A DNA stretch of 64,000 nucleotides from Aquiluna borgnonia (GTDB lineage Bacteria > Actinomycetota > Actinomycetes > Actinomycetales > Microbacteriaceae): NCBI RefSeq assembly GCF_013283855.1, contig NZ_CP054056.1:1240001-1304000 (forward strand), given 5' to 3'. This document shows positions 25,636-33,009 of the stretch, piece after piece. Below the pieces are notes generated by a model, which did no database searches, was not told the origin of the DNA, and saw only the letters and a list, made by a program, of their open reading frames with translations. Both the position numbers and the translations under genes were made by a program. The stretch's first letter is position 1. Each line of letters opens with the position of its first letter.

Positions 25636-26016
25636 GTGGAGACCTCAAGTATCGACATTGGCATCATAAAGCTGCTTGATGACTACTTCGAGGTCATTCA
25701 CGCCCAAAACATGGAGCTGTTTGATCAGGTCTTTCACCCGCAGTGCTGCCTCTACTCCTCCAAGGATTCAGAGCCAGTGCTGAGACCCTACGAGCTTTAC
25801 CGCTCTCAGGTGGCGGGCAGGCAGTCTCCAGCGGAACTGGGTAACCCGCGCAAGGACGAGATTCTCATGGTCGATCAACTAAGTGACACCATGGCCCTTG
25901 CCAAGGTTCAGCTGCAAATGTTTGGCGGAGTGATGCAGGACTACCTAAACCTGATCAAGCTTGACGGGAAGTGGTGGGTCATCGCAAAGCTCTACGAGCA
26001 GGTTGGCACCTACTAG
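25636..26016 (+). CDS. NTF2-like (lumazine-binding-type) protein
   Basis: 126 aa, one SnoaL/NTF2-like cone-shaped domain of the Lumazine_bd_2 kind: an early helix (IKLLDDYFEVIHAQNMELFDQVFHP), then a beta sheet ending KLDGKWWVIAKLYEQV. The substrate is unknown. GTG 25636 has AGGAG 5 nt upstream; the longer open frame from 25540 lies inside ppa and is rejected. Probably co-transcribed with ppa. It converges on the NlpC gene with a 4-bp overlap. Confidence 0.85.
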   Translation: METSSIDIGIIKLLDDYFEVIHAQNMELFDQVFHPQCCLYSSKDSEPVLRPYELYRSQVAGRQSPAELGNPRKDEILMVDQLSDTMALAKVQLQMFGGVMQDYLNLIKLDGKWWVIAKLYEQVGTY

Positions 26017-27221
26017 TTGCTGTTGGCGGTTGGCCTAGCTGCGTATGGGAAAAGCTCACCGTAGCGAACCGGCACGATCCGCACGGTCCTCGCTGGGTTT
26101 GGGGCTTCGAGCATCATTCCATCACCGAGGTAAATAGCCGTGTGGTACTTGTCTCCGGAGAAGTTCGAAGAAGTGGTCCACCAAATTAGATCACCGCGCT
26201 GAGCGTCTTGGAACGGCACCAATTTCTTCTCAGCAGCCATCAGGTTGAACTGTGCCGTGGCAGAGTGCCAGCCGATGTAAACCCCGGCAGCCGCATAACT
26301 TTTCATCGTGATGCCCGAGCAGTCCCAAACACTTGGCCCAGCACCACCCAGCACGTAGCGCTCTCCCAACTGCGCGGAGGCAAATGCCAGCGCCTGCTCG
26401 ACCTTTGCGGAGTCGGGAGCTCCCACGGTGTAGAGCTCCGGTGCTGTAGGGGCGGTTTTCACTAGGGCTTGGCGACGCTCCGCTTCGAGGCCTTCGCGGC
26501 GCTGCCGCTCCAGATCACTCGCGGTGTCTTTAAGAGTTGCCAGTTGGCTCATCATGTCCGCGCGCTGCGACTCGGATTCGGCAACCTTGGCGATCACTGC
26601 ATCTGCCGCCGCCTTGGCCTCTCTATAAAGTTTTTCTGCCGCTGCCCTGCGGTCTTCTAGCTCGTCTTGGGCGCTGGCCAACTCGGCCGCCAACGCTTCT
26701 GCATCGGCTTGCTTAGCAAGTGACTGCTGATAAATAGCCTGGGTGCGCTGGGCAACCACATCGCTAGCCCCGAGTTGATAGAGCAGCTCATCTGAATTCT
26801 CGGGGTTGAAAAAGATCTCGAGGGTGGTGTTGCCGCTAGTTCCCTGGCGATACATGCGAGCGATGATTTGACCCAGCTGAGTCTTGGCGGCCTCGGCCTC
26901 GGCCCCAGCCTGGGTAACTTTTTCCTGCAGGCCCTCAACCTTGGCTGCCATCTCGTTTACCGCCTGCTTGGCCTGGTTGTACTGCTCGTTTTTCTGCAGT
27001 GCAACTCGCTCCAGGGCATCCGCCTCAGTCTGAAGTTCATCCAGAATGCCCTCGATGCGGGTGATCATCTTTTTCTTTTCTTCGACGTTTCGCTTTGCGG
27101 CGGCAACCTCTGCGGCCGAAGGGTAATCCGGGACAGCCCATGCCGGTCCGAGAGTCATCGAAGTGAAAACCAGTCCGGCGCCAGCGAGCGCCGCAATCAC
27201 TAATTGCCTGGATTTCCGCAT
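26013..27221 (-). CDS. Secreted NlpC/P60 peptidoglycan hydrolase with coiled coil
   Basis: 402 aa. A signal peptide (residues 1-29, cleavage after AWA) and long coiled-coil regions (about 35-130 and 170-250) come first, then a C-terminal NlpC/P60 domain (280-395). Catalytic Cys is in WDCSGIT and His in KYHTAIYLGDGMML. This resembles RipA/CwlO-type endopeptidases, in which the coiled coil is used for regulation, for example by FtsEX; that partner is not seen here. The start has GGAGG 4 nt upstream. Confidence 0.92.
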   Translation of the reverse strand: MRKSRQLVIAALAGAGLVFTSMTLGPAWAVPDYPSAAEVAAAKRNVEEKKKMITRIEGILDELQTEADALERVALQKNEQYNQAKQAVNEMAAKVEGLQEKVTQAGAEAEAAKTQLGQIIARMYRQGTSGNTTLEIFFNPENSDELLYQLGASDVVAQRTQAIYQQSLAKQADAEALAAELASAQDELEDRRAAAEKLYREAKAAADAVIAKVAESESQRADMMSQLATLKDTASDLERQRREGLEAERRQALVKTAPTAPELYTVGAPDSAKVEQALAFASAQLGERYVLGGAGPSVWDCSGITMKSYAAAGVYIGWHSATAQFNLMAAEKKLVPFQDAQRGDLIWWTTSSNFSGDKYHTAIYLGDGMMLEAPNPARTVRIVPVRYGELFPYAARPTANSN

Positions 27222-27281
27222 GACACCTCCGCTCCGATGCTAACCCGAACTTTCAAGTATTACCTGAGAGTTCCCCAAGTG

Positions 27282-27311
27282 TTGCGCAACAGGGCCGTTA
27301 GCCAGTAATGT
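27282..27311 (+). promoter_or_regulatory. Candidate promoter of the tRNA Glu-Asp-Phe cluster
   Basis: TTGCGC (27282-27287) and TAATGT (27306-27311) are spaced by 18 bp, about 35 bp before tRNA-Glu. Confidence 0.4.
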
Positions 27312-27345
27312 TGTGCGTCGGTGCTTTTGAAGTCGCCAGCTTCAC

Positions 27346-27418
27346 GGCCCCATCGTTTAGTGGCCTAGGACGCTGCCCTTTCACGGCAGTAGCACGGGTT
27401 CGAATCCCGTTGGGGTCA
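27346..27418 (+). tRNA. tRNA-Glu (anticodon TTC)
   Basis: 73 nt cloverleaf. Acceptor GGCCCCA/TGGGGTC with discriminator A, anticodon stem CTGCC/GGCAG around CTTTCAC, T-loop TTCGAAT. CCA is not encoded. Confidence 0.97.
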
Positions 27419-27445
27419 CTCAGGCGATGTTGGAAGTACCACTCT

Positions 27446-27519
27446 GGCTCCGTAGCGCAGTTGGTTAGCGCGCCGCCCTGTCACGGCGGAGGTCGCGGGT
27501 TCAAGTCCCGTCGGAGTCG
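27446..27519 (+). tRNA. tRNA-Asp (anticodon GTC)
   Basis: 74 nt. Acceptor GGCTCCG/CGGAGTC with discriminator G, anticodon stem CCGCC/GGCGG around CTGTCAC. CCA is not encoded. Confidence 0.97.
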
Positions 27520-27555
27520 CTTCGCTTTAAAAGGCGAATGGGGAGTCTCTCTCCA

Positions 27556-27628
27556 GGCTCTGTAGCTCAGTTGGTAGAGCGAACGACTGAAAATCGTTAG
27601 GTCACCGGATCGACGCCGGTCGGAGCCA
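27556..27628 (+). tRNA. tRNA-Phe (anticodon GAA)
   Basis: 73 nt. Acceptor GGCTCTG/CGGAGCC, anticodon stem AACGA/TCGTT around CTGAAAA, T-stem ACCGG/CCGGT. The T-loop reads ATCGACG, so position 54 is A instead of the near-universal T. Confidence 0.96.
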
Positions 27629-27649
27629 CCGCAAAAGTAAGGCGGACAA

Positions 27650-28510
27650 GTGACCATCATCTTTGGTTTACTGTCCGCCTTTTCTTATGGCTACGCGGAC
27701 TTCGTGGGGGCACTGGCCGCCAAAAGAGTCCGAGCCATCTCGGTCACAACGATTTCCTTCAGCTTTGGATTGCTGATCGCTCTGGTGCTGAGCATCCCGA
27801 TCGGTGCCAACTATTCGCCCGCAGCTATTAGCACCGGCATCTACGCCGGTGTCGCATCCGGCATTGCAATAAGTTGCCTTTACGCAGCACTCGCCCTCGG
27901 ACCCATTTCCATAGTTAGCCCACTAACGGCTGTTATCAGCGCGGTGATTCCGGTTCTGTTTGATCTTGCGACCGGCACTCAGCTCGGGCCCTATTCGATT
28001 TTGGCGATCGTGCTGGTGCTAATCGCTGTGGTGCTGGTGGCGTTTGTGCCGGGGCCAGATGTTCGGCTTCCAAGTCTCAGGGCTATGGTTTTTTCAGTTG
28101 GGTCGGGGCTTGGCTTTGCCGGCATCTTTGTATTTTTAGATTCAGCTCCCTCAGACAGCGGGCTCTCAACACTGGTCGTAATGCGAGTGGTTGGGATCGC
28201 ACTGATGCTGCTAGGGCTGAGCTACTTGTTTTTCACATCAAAGCCCGCCCACTTCCTTGAGCCGCAATTGTTCTCCAAGTCGCTAGTGTGGCTGGTGTTG
28301 CTTGCTGGCTCAGGCGATGTGCTGGGCAACGTTGCCTTTCTAGTCGCCACCAGGGCTGGAGATCTTGCAGTGGCAGCGGTGCTGACATCGCTCTATCCAG
28401 TGGGGACAATTTTGCTGGCGAGGATTGTTTTGAAAGAAAGAATTGCCAAGAGTCAAACAGTCGGGATTTTCCTGGCCATGGCAGCCTGCGGGCTGCTAGC
28501 AATGAACTGA
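27650..28510 (+). CDS. EamA/DMT-family transporter
   Basis: 286 aa with about ten transmembrane helices as two EamA repeats (residues 1-135 and 145-285), typical of drug/metabolite transporters that export small metabolites. The substrate is unknown. GTG start 21 nt after tRNA-Phe, with AAGGCGGA upstream, so it may be read through from the tRNA promoter. The DHA2 pump gene follows 10 bp later, so both probably form an operon. Confidence 0.87.
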   Translation: MTIIFGLLSAFSYGYADFVGALAAKRVRAISVTTISFSFGLLIALVLSIPIGANYSPAAISTGIYAGVASGIAISCLYAALALGPISIVSPLTAVISAVIPVLFDLATGTQLGPYSILAIVLVLIAVVLVAFVPGPDVRLPSLRAMVFSVGSGLGFAGIFVFLDSAPSDSGLSTLVVMRVVGIALMLLGLSYLFFTSKPAHFLEPQLFSKSLVWLVLLAGSGDVLGNVAFLVATRAGDLAVAAVLTSLYPVGTILLARIVLKERIAKSQTVGIFLAMAACGLLAMN

Positions 28511-28520
28511 AGAAGGATAA

Positions 28521-30128
28521 ATGTCTCAGACCAAAAACCGCTGGGTTGCCCTGCTGTTCATCTCGCTGGCCATCTCGCTGGTAATAATTGACGGAACCAT
28601 CGTCAACACCATTTTCCCTCAGGTGATTGCGGACCTAGACCTCACCTCAACCGAGGTTCAGTGGGTCCAGGAATCCTACGTTTTGGTATTTGCATCCCTG
28701 CTTTTGGTTTGGGGATCGCTGGCTGATCGCTTCGGTCGAAAGCTCATGCTGGTTCTAGGCATCCTGGTGTTTGTGGCGGCCTCGGTTTGGGCCGGCTACA
28801 CCGAGAGTGCAGAGGCCATGATCTTGGCCAGGGTGGTCCAGGGAGTCGGTGGCGCGATGGTGCTCCCCACCACGCTCTCGCTGGTGAACGCCAACTTCCA
28901 GGGCAAAGAGCGTGGCATAGCCTTTGCTGTTTGGGGTGCCACCATCGGTGGCATGGTTGCCGTTGGTCCAGTGCTCGGCGGCTGGTTGGCCACCGACTTC
29001 ACTTGGCGCTGGGCGTTTTTGATCAACCTTCCCCTGGGAATCATCATCGTTGCCGGCTTGCTCTACTTCTTAGGTGAATCAAAGTCACCGCAGCGAGCCG
29101 GGGGTATTGACTGGGTTGGTTCAGCCATCTCAGTCGTGATGTTTGCAACCCTGGTATTTGGCCTGATCGAAGGCCGCGTTTACGGCTGGTGGGAAATCAA
29201 TCCCAAGAACCAGTTCCAGATTGGCGATTTCGCCTGGCCTGAAACTGGCATTTCGGTTATCCCGGTTTCACTCGCAATTTCTGCAATCTCCACGCTGGCT
29301 TTTATCCTCTGGGAGCGCAGGCGCGAACGCCAGCACAAGAATGTGCTGCTGGATCTGCAGCTGTTCTCAATTGCCTCTTTCCGCAACGGTTCAATCGCCG
29401 CCACCATCATCTCGATGGGTGAATTCGGAGTCCTGTTTGCCATCCCGCTTTGGCTGCAGAACGTGTTGGGCCTAAGCCCGGTCAGCTCCGGTCTGGTACT
29501 GCTGTGGCTGGCCGGTGGTGCATTCATGGCCTCTGGTATCGGTGGAGCACTCTCCGGAAAGTTACCGGCCTTCAGAGCGGTTCAGATTGGCGTCCTGCTT
29601 GAACTGGTTGGAGTTGCGGGAGTTGGGCTTTTTGCCTCCACAGACCTCGGCTGGGGAGCAATCGCTCCAGCGCTATTTATCTACGGCATCGGTATTGGAT
29701 TGGCAACCGCACAGTTGACCGGCGTAATCATGGTTGATGTCCCGATGGACAAAGTGGGGCAAGGTTCTGGTTCGCAGTCCACGGTTCGTCAAATCGGCTC
29801 TGCACTTGGAATAGCAGTTTTAGGAACCGTGCTATTCACCGGCACGCAGTCATCCTTTGAGGATCGCCTGAGCGAACTCAATGTTTCTAAAGAGCAGTCA
29901 GTTGTTCTAGTTGACGCTGTCGTCGACTCTTCGGGTGGGGCTATCCCCGGCTTGGCTCAGTACCTCAGTTCAGTCCAGGTCCCAGCCGAGGCGGCTGAAG
30001 AGATTCAAATTGCCGCGGGAGAGGCTTTTACTGACGGAGCTAAGTTGGCAGCTTGGGCAGCCGGAGCCTTCCTGCTGCTCGGCTTTGCCTCAACCTTCAG
30101 ACTGGGAAGAAAAACTAAGACAGCCTAG
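28521..30128 (+). CDS. DHA2-family MFS multidrug exporter
   Basis: 535 aa, 14 predicted helices, proton-driven drug exporter of the EmrB/QacA group. The intracellular loop motif A is GSLADRFGRKLML; motif C-like GPVLGGWLATDFTWRWAFLINLPLG is typical of DHA2. It is followed convergently, with a 14-bp overlap, by a stand-alone TipAS drug-sensor domain, which makes an antibiotic-linked role plausible but unproven. Confidence 0.9.
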   Translation: MSQTKNRWVALLFISLAISLVIIDGTIVNTIFPQVIADLDLTSTEVQWVQESYVLVFASLLLVWGSLADRFGRKLMLVLGILVFVAASVWAGYTESAEAMILARVVQGVGGAMVLPTTLSLVNANFQGKERGIAFAVWGATIGGMVAVGPVLGGWLATDFTWRWAFLINLPLGIIIVAGLLYFLGESKSPQRAGGIDWVGSAISVVMFATLVFGLIEGRVYGWWEINPKNQFQIGDFAWPETGISVIPVSLAISAISTLAFILWERRRERQHKNVLLDLQLFSIASFRNGSIAATIISMGEFGVLFAIPLWLQNVLGLSPVSSGLVLLWLAGGAFMASGIGGALSGKLPAFRAVQIGVLLELVGVAGVGLFASTDLGWGAIAPALFIYGIGIGLATAQLTGVIMVDVPMDKVGQGSGSQSTVRQIGSALGIAVLGTVLFTGTQSSFEDRLSELNVSKEQSVVLVDAVVDSSGGAIPGLAQYLSSVQVPAEAAEEIQIAAGEAFTDGAKLAAWAAGAFLLLGFASTFRLGRKTKTA

Positions 30129-30456
30129 AGTCGGCGAAGTGGCAAACCGCATCGTAGATGTATTTGCCTAAGCCTTCGCGATAGCTCTCGTAACTGTCCC
30201 GGTATTCGGTTGGCAGAATGTAACTCATGGCCAGGGACTTGTAGCTCTCTTTGCTGGGAGTCCAAAACTTTAGGCAAAAGTCGTAGTGGCGCTGAACCGC
30301 CTGCTGCATCTCTGAACTGGAGTAGCCAAGGCCTGCATCGAGGTGCTGCACCATCTGCTTGGTGATGGAATCGAACTCCACCGCAAACTGGCTGTTTTGC
30401 TCTTTGGTGTAGTTGTTCTGGTAGTAGTTTCCGGCAGTGAAACTTTGATCATTCAC
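30115..30456 (-). CDS. Stand-alone TipAS (antibiotic-recognition) domain protein
   Basis: 113 aa, all-helical, matching the ligand-binding TipAS half of TipA (thiopeptide sensor) without the MerR DNA-binding half: YYQNNYTKEQNSQFAVEFDSI, then MQQAVQRHYDFCLKFW, then LGKYIYDAVCHFADSRL. TipAS proteins alone can sequester thiopeptide-like drugs. GTG 30456 (NDQSF follows) lies 7 nt after TAGAAT. The open frame continues to 30501, overlapping the divergent fluC start, which is less likely. It is adjacent to a DHA2 exporter. Confidence 0.8.
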   Translation of the reverse strand: MNDQSFTAGNYYQNNYTKEQNSQFAVEFDSITKQMVQHLDAGLGYSSSEMQQAVQRHYDFCLKFWTPSKESYKSLAMSYILPTEYRDSYESYREGLGKYIYDAVCHFADSRLS

Positions 30457-30463
30457 ATTCTGG

Positions 30464-30469
30464 ATTCTA
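30464..30469 (-). promoter_or_regulatory. Leaderless -10 candidate, TipAS gene
   Basis: TAGAAT on the minus strand, 7 nt before GTG 30456. Confidence 0.4.
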
Positions 30470-30480
30470 GTTTTTGCCGC

Positions 30481-30486
30481 TAGGTT
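30481..30486 (+). promoter_or_regulatory. Leaderless -10 candidate, fluC pair
   Basis: TAGGTT, 6 nt before ATG 30493. No fluoride riboswitch consensus is visible in the short upstream gap. Confidence 0.45.
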
Positions 30487-30492
30487 TTTCCT

Positions 30493-30870
30493 ATGGCTCA
30501 CAATCGAATATTGTTCGGCTACGTCTTTCTGGGGGGCGTGCTGGGGACAATGTTGCGCTACCTACTTTTTGAACTAATTGCGACCCTGGCCGAGTATCCA
30601 ACCTATGAACTGATAGCGCTATTTGTTGTCAACCTGCTCGGTGCCTTTTTCCTAGGGGTAACGGCCCGCTACCCATACTTCCAACTTGAAACCTGCCGCA
30701 ACCTTTGGGGGATTGGTTTCGCCGGGGCCTTCACAACCATGAGCGCCGTGACACTATTCATTGATTTTGAAGGCTTTGGCATTGAGATCGCCCTGATGCT
30801 CTTGCTGGGTTTCCTGCTCTACTGGGCTGGATTCACGATTGGCCGTCGGGCGGCAAAGCGGGCCAACTAA
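30493..30870 (+). CDS. crcB: Fluoride channel subunit FluC/CrcB (first copy)
   Basis: 125 aa, four transmembrane helices. FluC exports fluoride as a dual-topology or heteromeric dimer. The conserved asparagine is in FVVNLLGAFFLG, and GFAGAFTTMSAVTLF corresponds to the GxxGGxTTFSTF track. Its stop codon shares a base with the start of the second copy (TAATG), so the two are translationally coupled and probably form one heterodimeric channel. Confidence 0.92.
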   Translation: MAHNRILFGYVFLGGVLGTMLRYLLFELIATLAEYPTYELIALFVVNLLGAFFLGVTARYPYFQLETCRNLWGIGFAGAFTTMSAVTLFIDFEGFGIEIALMLLLGFLLYWAGFTIGRRAAKRAN

Positions 30871-31223
30871 TGGATCTGAACTCACTGCTAGTTTTTATCC
30901 TGATCGGCATCGCAGGCGGTATCGGCTCAGTGCTGCGCGCTTGGATAACTCAGTGGCGGGGGTTTTTGCCCTACGGCCTGATCTCAACAAACTCGGTGGC
31001 AGCGGGACTGGTTGGCTGGTGGCTGGCTGGCCCAACCCTAACTGCCGACTACTCTGCCGTAATCACGGTCGGCCTGGCCGGAGGTCTATCGACCTTCTCC
31101 ACGCTGGCCAAAGATAGTTTTGATTTTTACCACCGAGGCCGGATCTTTCAGGCGATTCTCACCATGGTCACGAACCTGATTATTCCCCTGGCTGTGATGA
31201 TGCTCGCCACGCAGTTGCGCTAG
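30870..31223 (+). CDS. crcB: Fluoride channel subunit FluC/CrcB (second copy)
   Basis: 117 aa, four transmembrane helices with GGIGSVLRAWITQW, TNSVAAGLVGWWLAG and the better-conserved GLAGGLSTFSTLAKD motif. Tandem non-identical copies in Gram-positives are thought to insert in opposite orientations and pair. Starts in a 1-bp overlap with the first copy. Confidence 0.92.
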   Translation: MDLNSLLVFILIGIAGGIGSVLRAWITQWRGFLPYGLISTNSVAAGLVGWWLAGPTLTADYSAVITVGLAGGLSTFSTLAKDSFDFYHRGRIFQAILTMVTNLIIPLAVMMLATQLR

Positions 31224-31305
31224 CCCTGCTAGAATCTCCCAAGATTTGAATAGGTTCTCGGGGCCTTACCGGCCTCGAATCACAAAGAGAATAAGGGGGC
31301 TCGCC

Positions 31306-31524
31306 ATGGGGCGTGGCCGTCAAAAAGCAAAGAACACCAAGGTCGCCAGAGAGCTGAAGTACTACAGCCCGGCCACCGATTACTCTGCCCTGGAGGCTGA
31401 GTTGAGCACTAAGTCCGGTGACGATCAGTACGAGGACAAGTGGGCTGACCTCTACGAGGACGACGAAGAAGAACCTGCCGCTCCCGACGATGACCGCGTA
31501 GTCGAACTCGACGACGAGAAGTAG
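31306..31524 (+). CDS. DUF3073 family protein
   Basis: 72 aa. The N-terminus is basic and conserved (MGRGRQKAKNTKVARELKYYSP), the C-terminus very acidic (YEDDEEEPAAPDDDRVVELDD), as in the actinobacterial DUF3073 family of unknown function. ATG 31306 has AAGGGGG upstream; the open frame to 31246 is leader. It often sits beside purM/purF in actinobacteria, here convergent to them. Confidence 0.93.
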   Translation: MGRGRQKAKNTKVARELKYYSPATDYSALEAELSTKSGDDQYEDKWADLYEDDEEEPAAPDDDRVVELDDEK

Positions 31525-31556
31525 TCAAAGCCAAAACCTAATGGTTTCCCCCTGCG

Positions 31557-31919
31557 TCACCAGGCGGAAGCGCCAACCACCAAGCCGGATATGATTTCCA
31601 GGTTCACTCGAGCGTCGGTGTAGTCCTCGGTGAGTGAGAAGTACTCGCCGTCCTCCATCGCAATCCGCACCACCAGATCCTGGCTCTCTAGAAACTCAAT
31701 TCCTTCAGCCTTAGTCATCCCCACCACCTGGCAGGCAAAAAGCTTGGTTTGAACATGCCGCTCCGAAAATTGCTCAGGGTTAGTATCCGCAAAACACATG
31801 GCATTCGGCGTTGAGCGAGGCTCAGGGCTCTGGTTTGAGAGCTGGATGCCGAGCGTAAAAGCTGCGATGGCAGCAAGAGCGCCGACAAAGAAGGCAGCCA
31901 AAAGATTCTTAGCTGGCAT
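31557..31919 (-). CDS. Membrane-anchored protein with I78-inhibitor-like domain
   Basis: 120 aa. The N-terminal hydrophobic helix (residues 4-26) probably anchors or exports it. The C-terminal stretch MTKAEGIEFLESQDLVVRIA to YTDARVNLEIISGLVVGASAW resembles the potato-inhibitor-I-like fold of peptidase inhibitor I78 proteins (T-x-DYxxxRVNxE pattern). Two cysteines (CFAD and LFACQ) may pair. The function is only a fold-level guess. ATG 31919 overlaps the purM stop by 11 bp; the longer frame inside purM is rejected. Confidence 0.7.
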   Translation of the reverse strand: MPAKNLLAAFFVGALAAIAAFTLGIQLSNQSPEPRSTPNAMCFADTNPEQFSERHVQTKLFACQVVGMTKAEGIEFLESQDLVVRIAMEDGEYFSLTEDYTDARVNLEIISGLVVGASAW

Positions 31920-33009
31920 AGTTGCCAACCAGCCGAACCGCACCGCCTCGAACACCCTTTGCCTCAGAAACGTAACCGGGTAGTTCGGCATCGCACGGAG
32001 TAGATTCAATGACTCCCAGATCCCAGGCCTCGATTCCAAGCTCGGTAATCCGAGCGGAAATCTGCTGCGCCGCGTCCTTGCGCACCACAACCGCAAAGCC
32101 AAGCCCCAGGTTCCAGGTGCTCTCGAGGTCTTTGAGGTCGTAGTTTGCCCACTGAGCCAGCACTGAAAAAACATCATTTGGGCGCCAACTAGGGCGCTCA
32201 ACGTCGAGCGACACTGTCTCGGGCAGCACGCGAGAAAGGTTGGCTGCAATACCGCCACCGGTGATGTGACTCATGGTGGAGATCTGTGAATCAAACTCTT
32301 CGAGCACCTTGTTTAGCACGCCGGTGTAGAGCCGGGTTGGCTCCAAGAGCTCTTCGCCGAGGGATCTGGAAAACTCGGGAACTTGGTCGGTGTATTTCAA
32401 GCCGCGATCAGCAACTATTTTGCGAACCAGCGAGAAGCCGTTGGAGTGCAAGCCGGAGGCTCGAAGCCCCAGCACAACATCGCCAACCTGAACCCTCGAT
32501 GCCGAGAGCATTTTGGACTTCTCTACAACGCCAACAGCAGCACCGGCCACGTCATATTCCTCGGGGGCTAACAGCCCAGGGTGCTCGGCGGTTTCCCCAC
32601 CTACCAGCGCAACGTCAACCTGGCGGCAAGCTCCGGCGATGCCGCGAACGATGTCTGCAATTCTGGACGGTTCAAGCTTTCCGGTTGCAATGTAGTCGGT
32701 CATAAATAGGCTGCGAGCGCCGACCACCACAATGTCGTCCACCACCATGCCGACCAGGTCCTGACCGATGGTGTCGTGCTTATCGATTGCCTGCGCAATC
32801 GCAACCTTGGTTCCAACCCCATCGGTGGAGGTTGCCAGGATTGGGTGATCATAATCCTTTAGGAACTTGGCGTCGATCATGCCGGCAAAACCGCCAACTC
32901 CACCGAGCACTAGAGAGTTGTGGGTTGCGGAAACCGCAGCCTTCATAAGTTCAACGGCTCTATCGCCCGCTTCAGTGTCTACTCCGGAGGATGCGTAAGG
33001 GTTAGTCAT
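31909..33009 (-). CDS. purM: Phosphoribosylformylglycinamidine cyclo-ligase (AIR synthetase)
   Basis: 366 aa, fifth step of purine synthesis, ATP-dependent closure of the imidazole ring. VLGGVGGFAGMIDAKFL, the ATSTDGVGTKVAIAQ motif and GLHSNGFSLVRKI are diagnostic. The start is ATG 33009 (MTNPYASSGVDTEAGDRAVELMK), overlapping the purF stop by 8 bp. The further upstream frame is inside purF and not used. Confidence 0.96.
   Translation of the reverse strand: MTNPYASSGVDTEAGDRAVELMKAAVSATHNSLVLGGVGGFAGMIDAKFLKDYDHPILATSTDGVGTKVAIAQAIDKHDTIGQDLVGMVVDDIVVVGARSLFMTDYIATGKLEPSRIADIVRGIAGACRQVDVALVGGETAEHPGLLAPEEYDVAGAAVGVVEKSKMLSASRVQVGDVVLGLRASGLHSNGFSLVRKIVADRGLKYTDQVPEFSRSLGEELLEPTRLYTGVLNKVLEEFDSQISTMSHITGGGIAANLSRVLPETVSLDVERPSWRPNDVFSVLAQWANYDLKDLESTWNLGLGFAVVVRKDAAQQISARITELGIEAWDLGVIESTPCDAELPGYVSEAKGVRGGAVRLVGNYAS

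Noticed and set aside
30470-30492. Fluoride riboswitch before crcB
   Set aside because: The available gap is too short and lacks the conserved crcB-motif sequence.
31920-32258. N-terminal extension of the I78-like protein
   Set aside because: These codons lie inside purM in another frame and look like an antisense or out-of-frame shadow; the ATG at 31919 before a clean hydrophobic helix is a better start.
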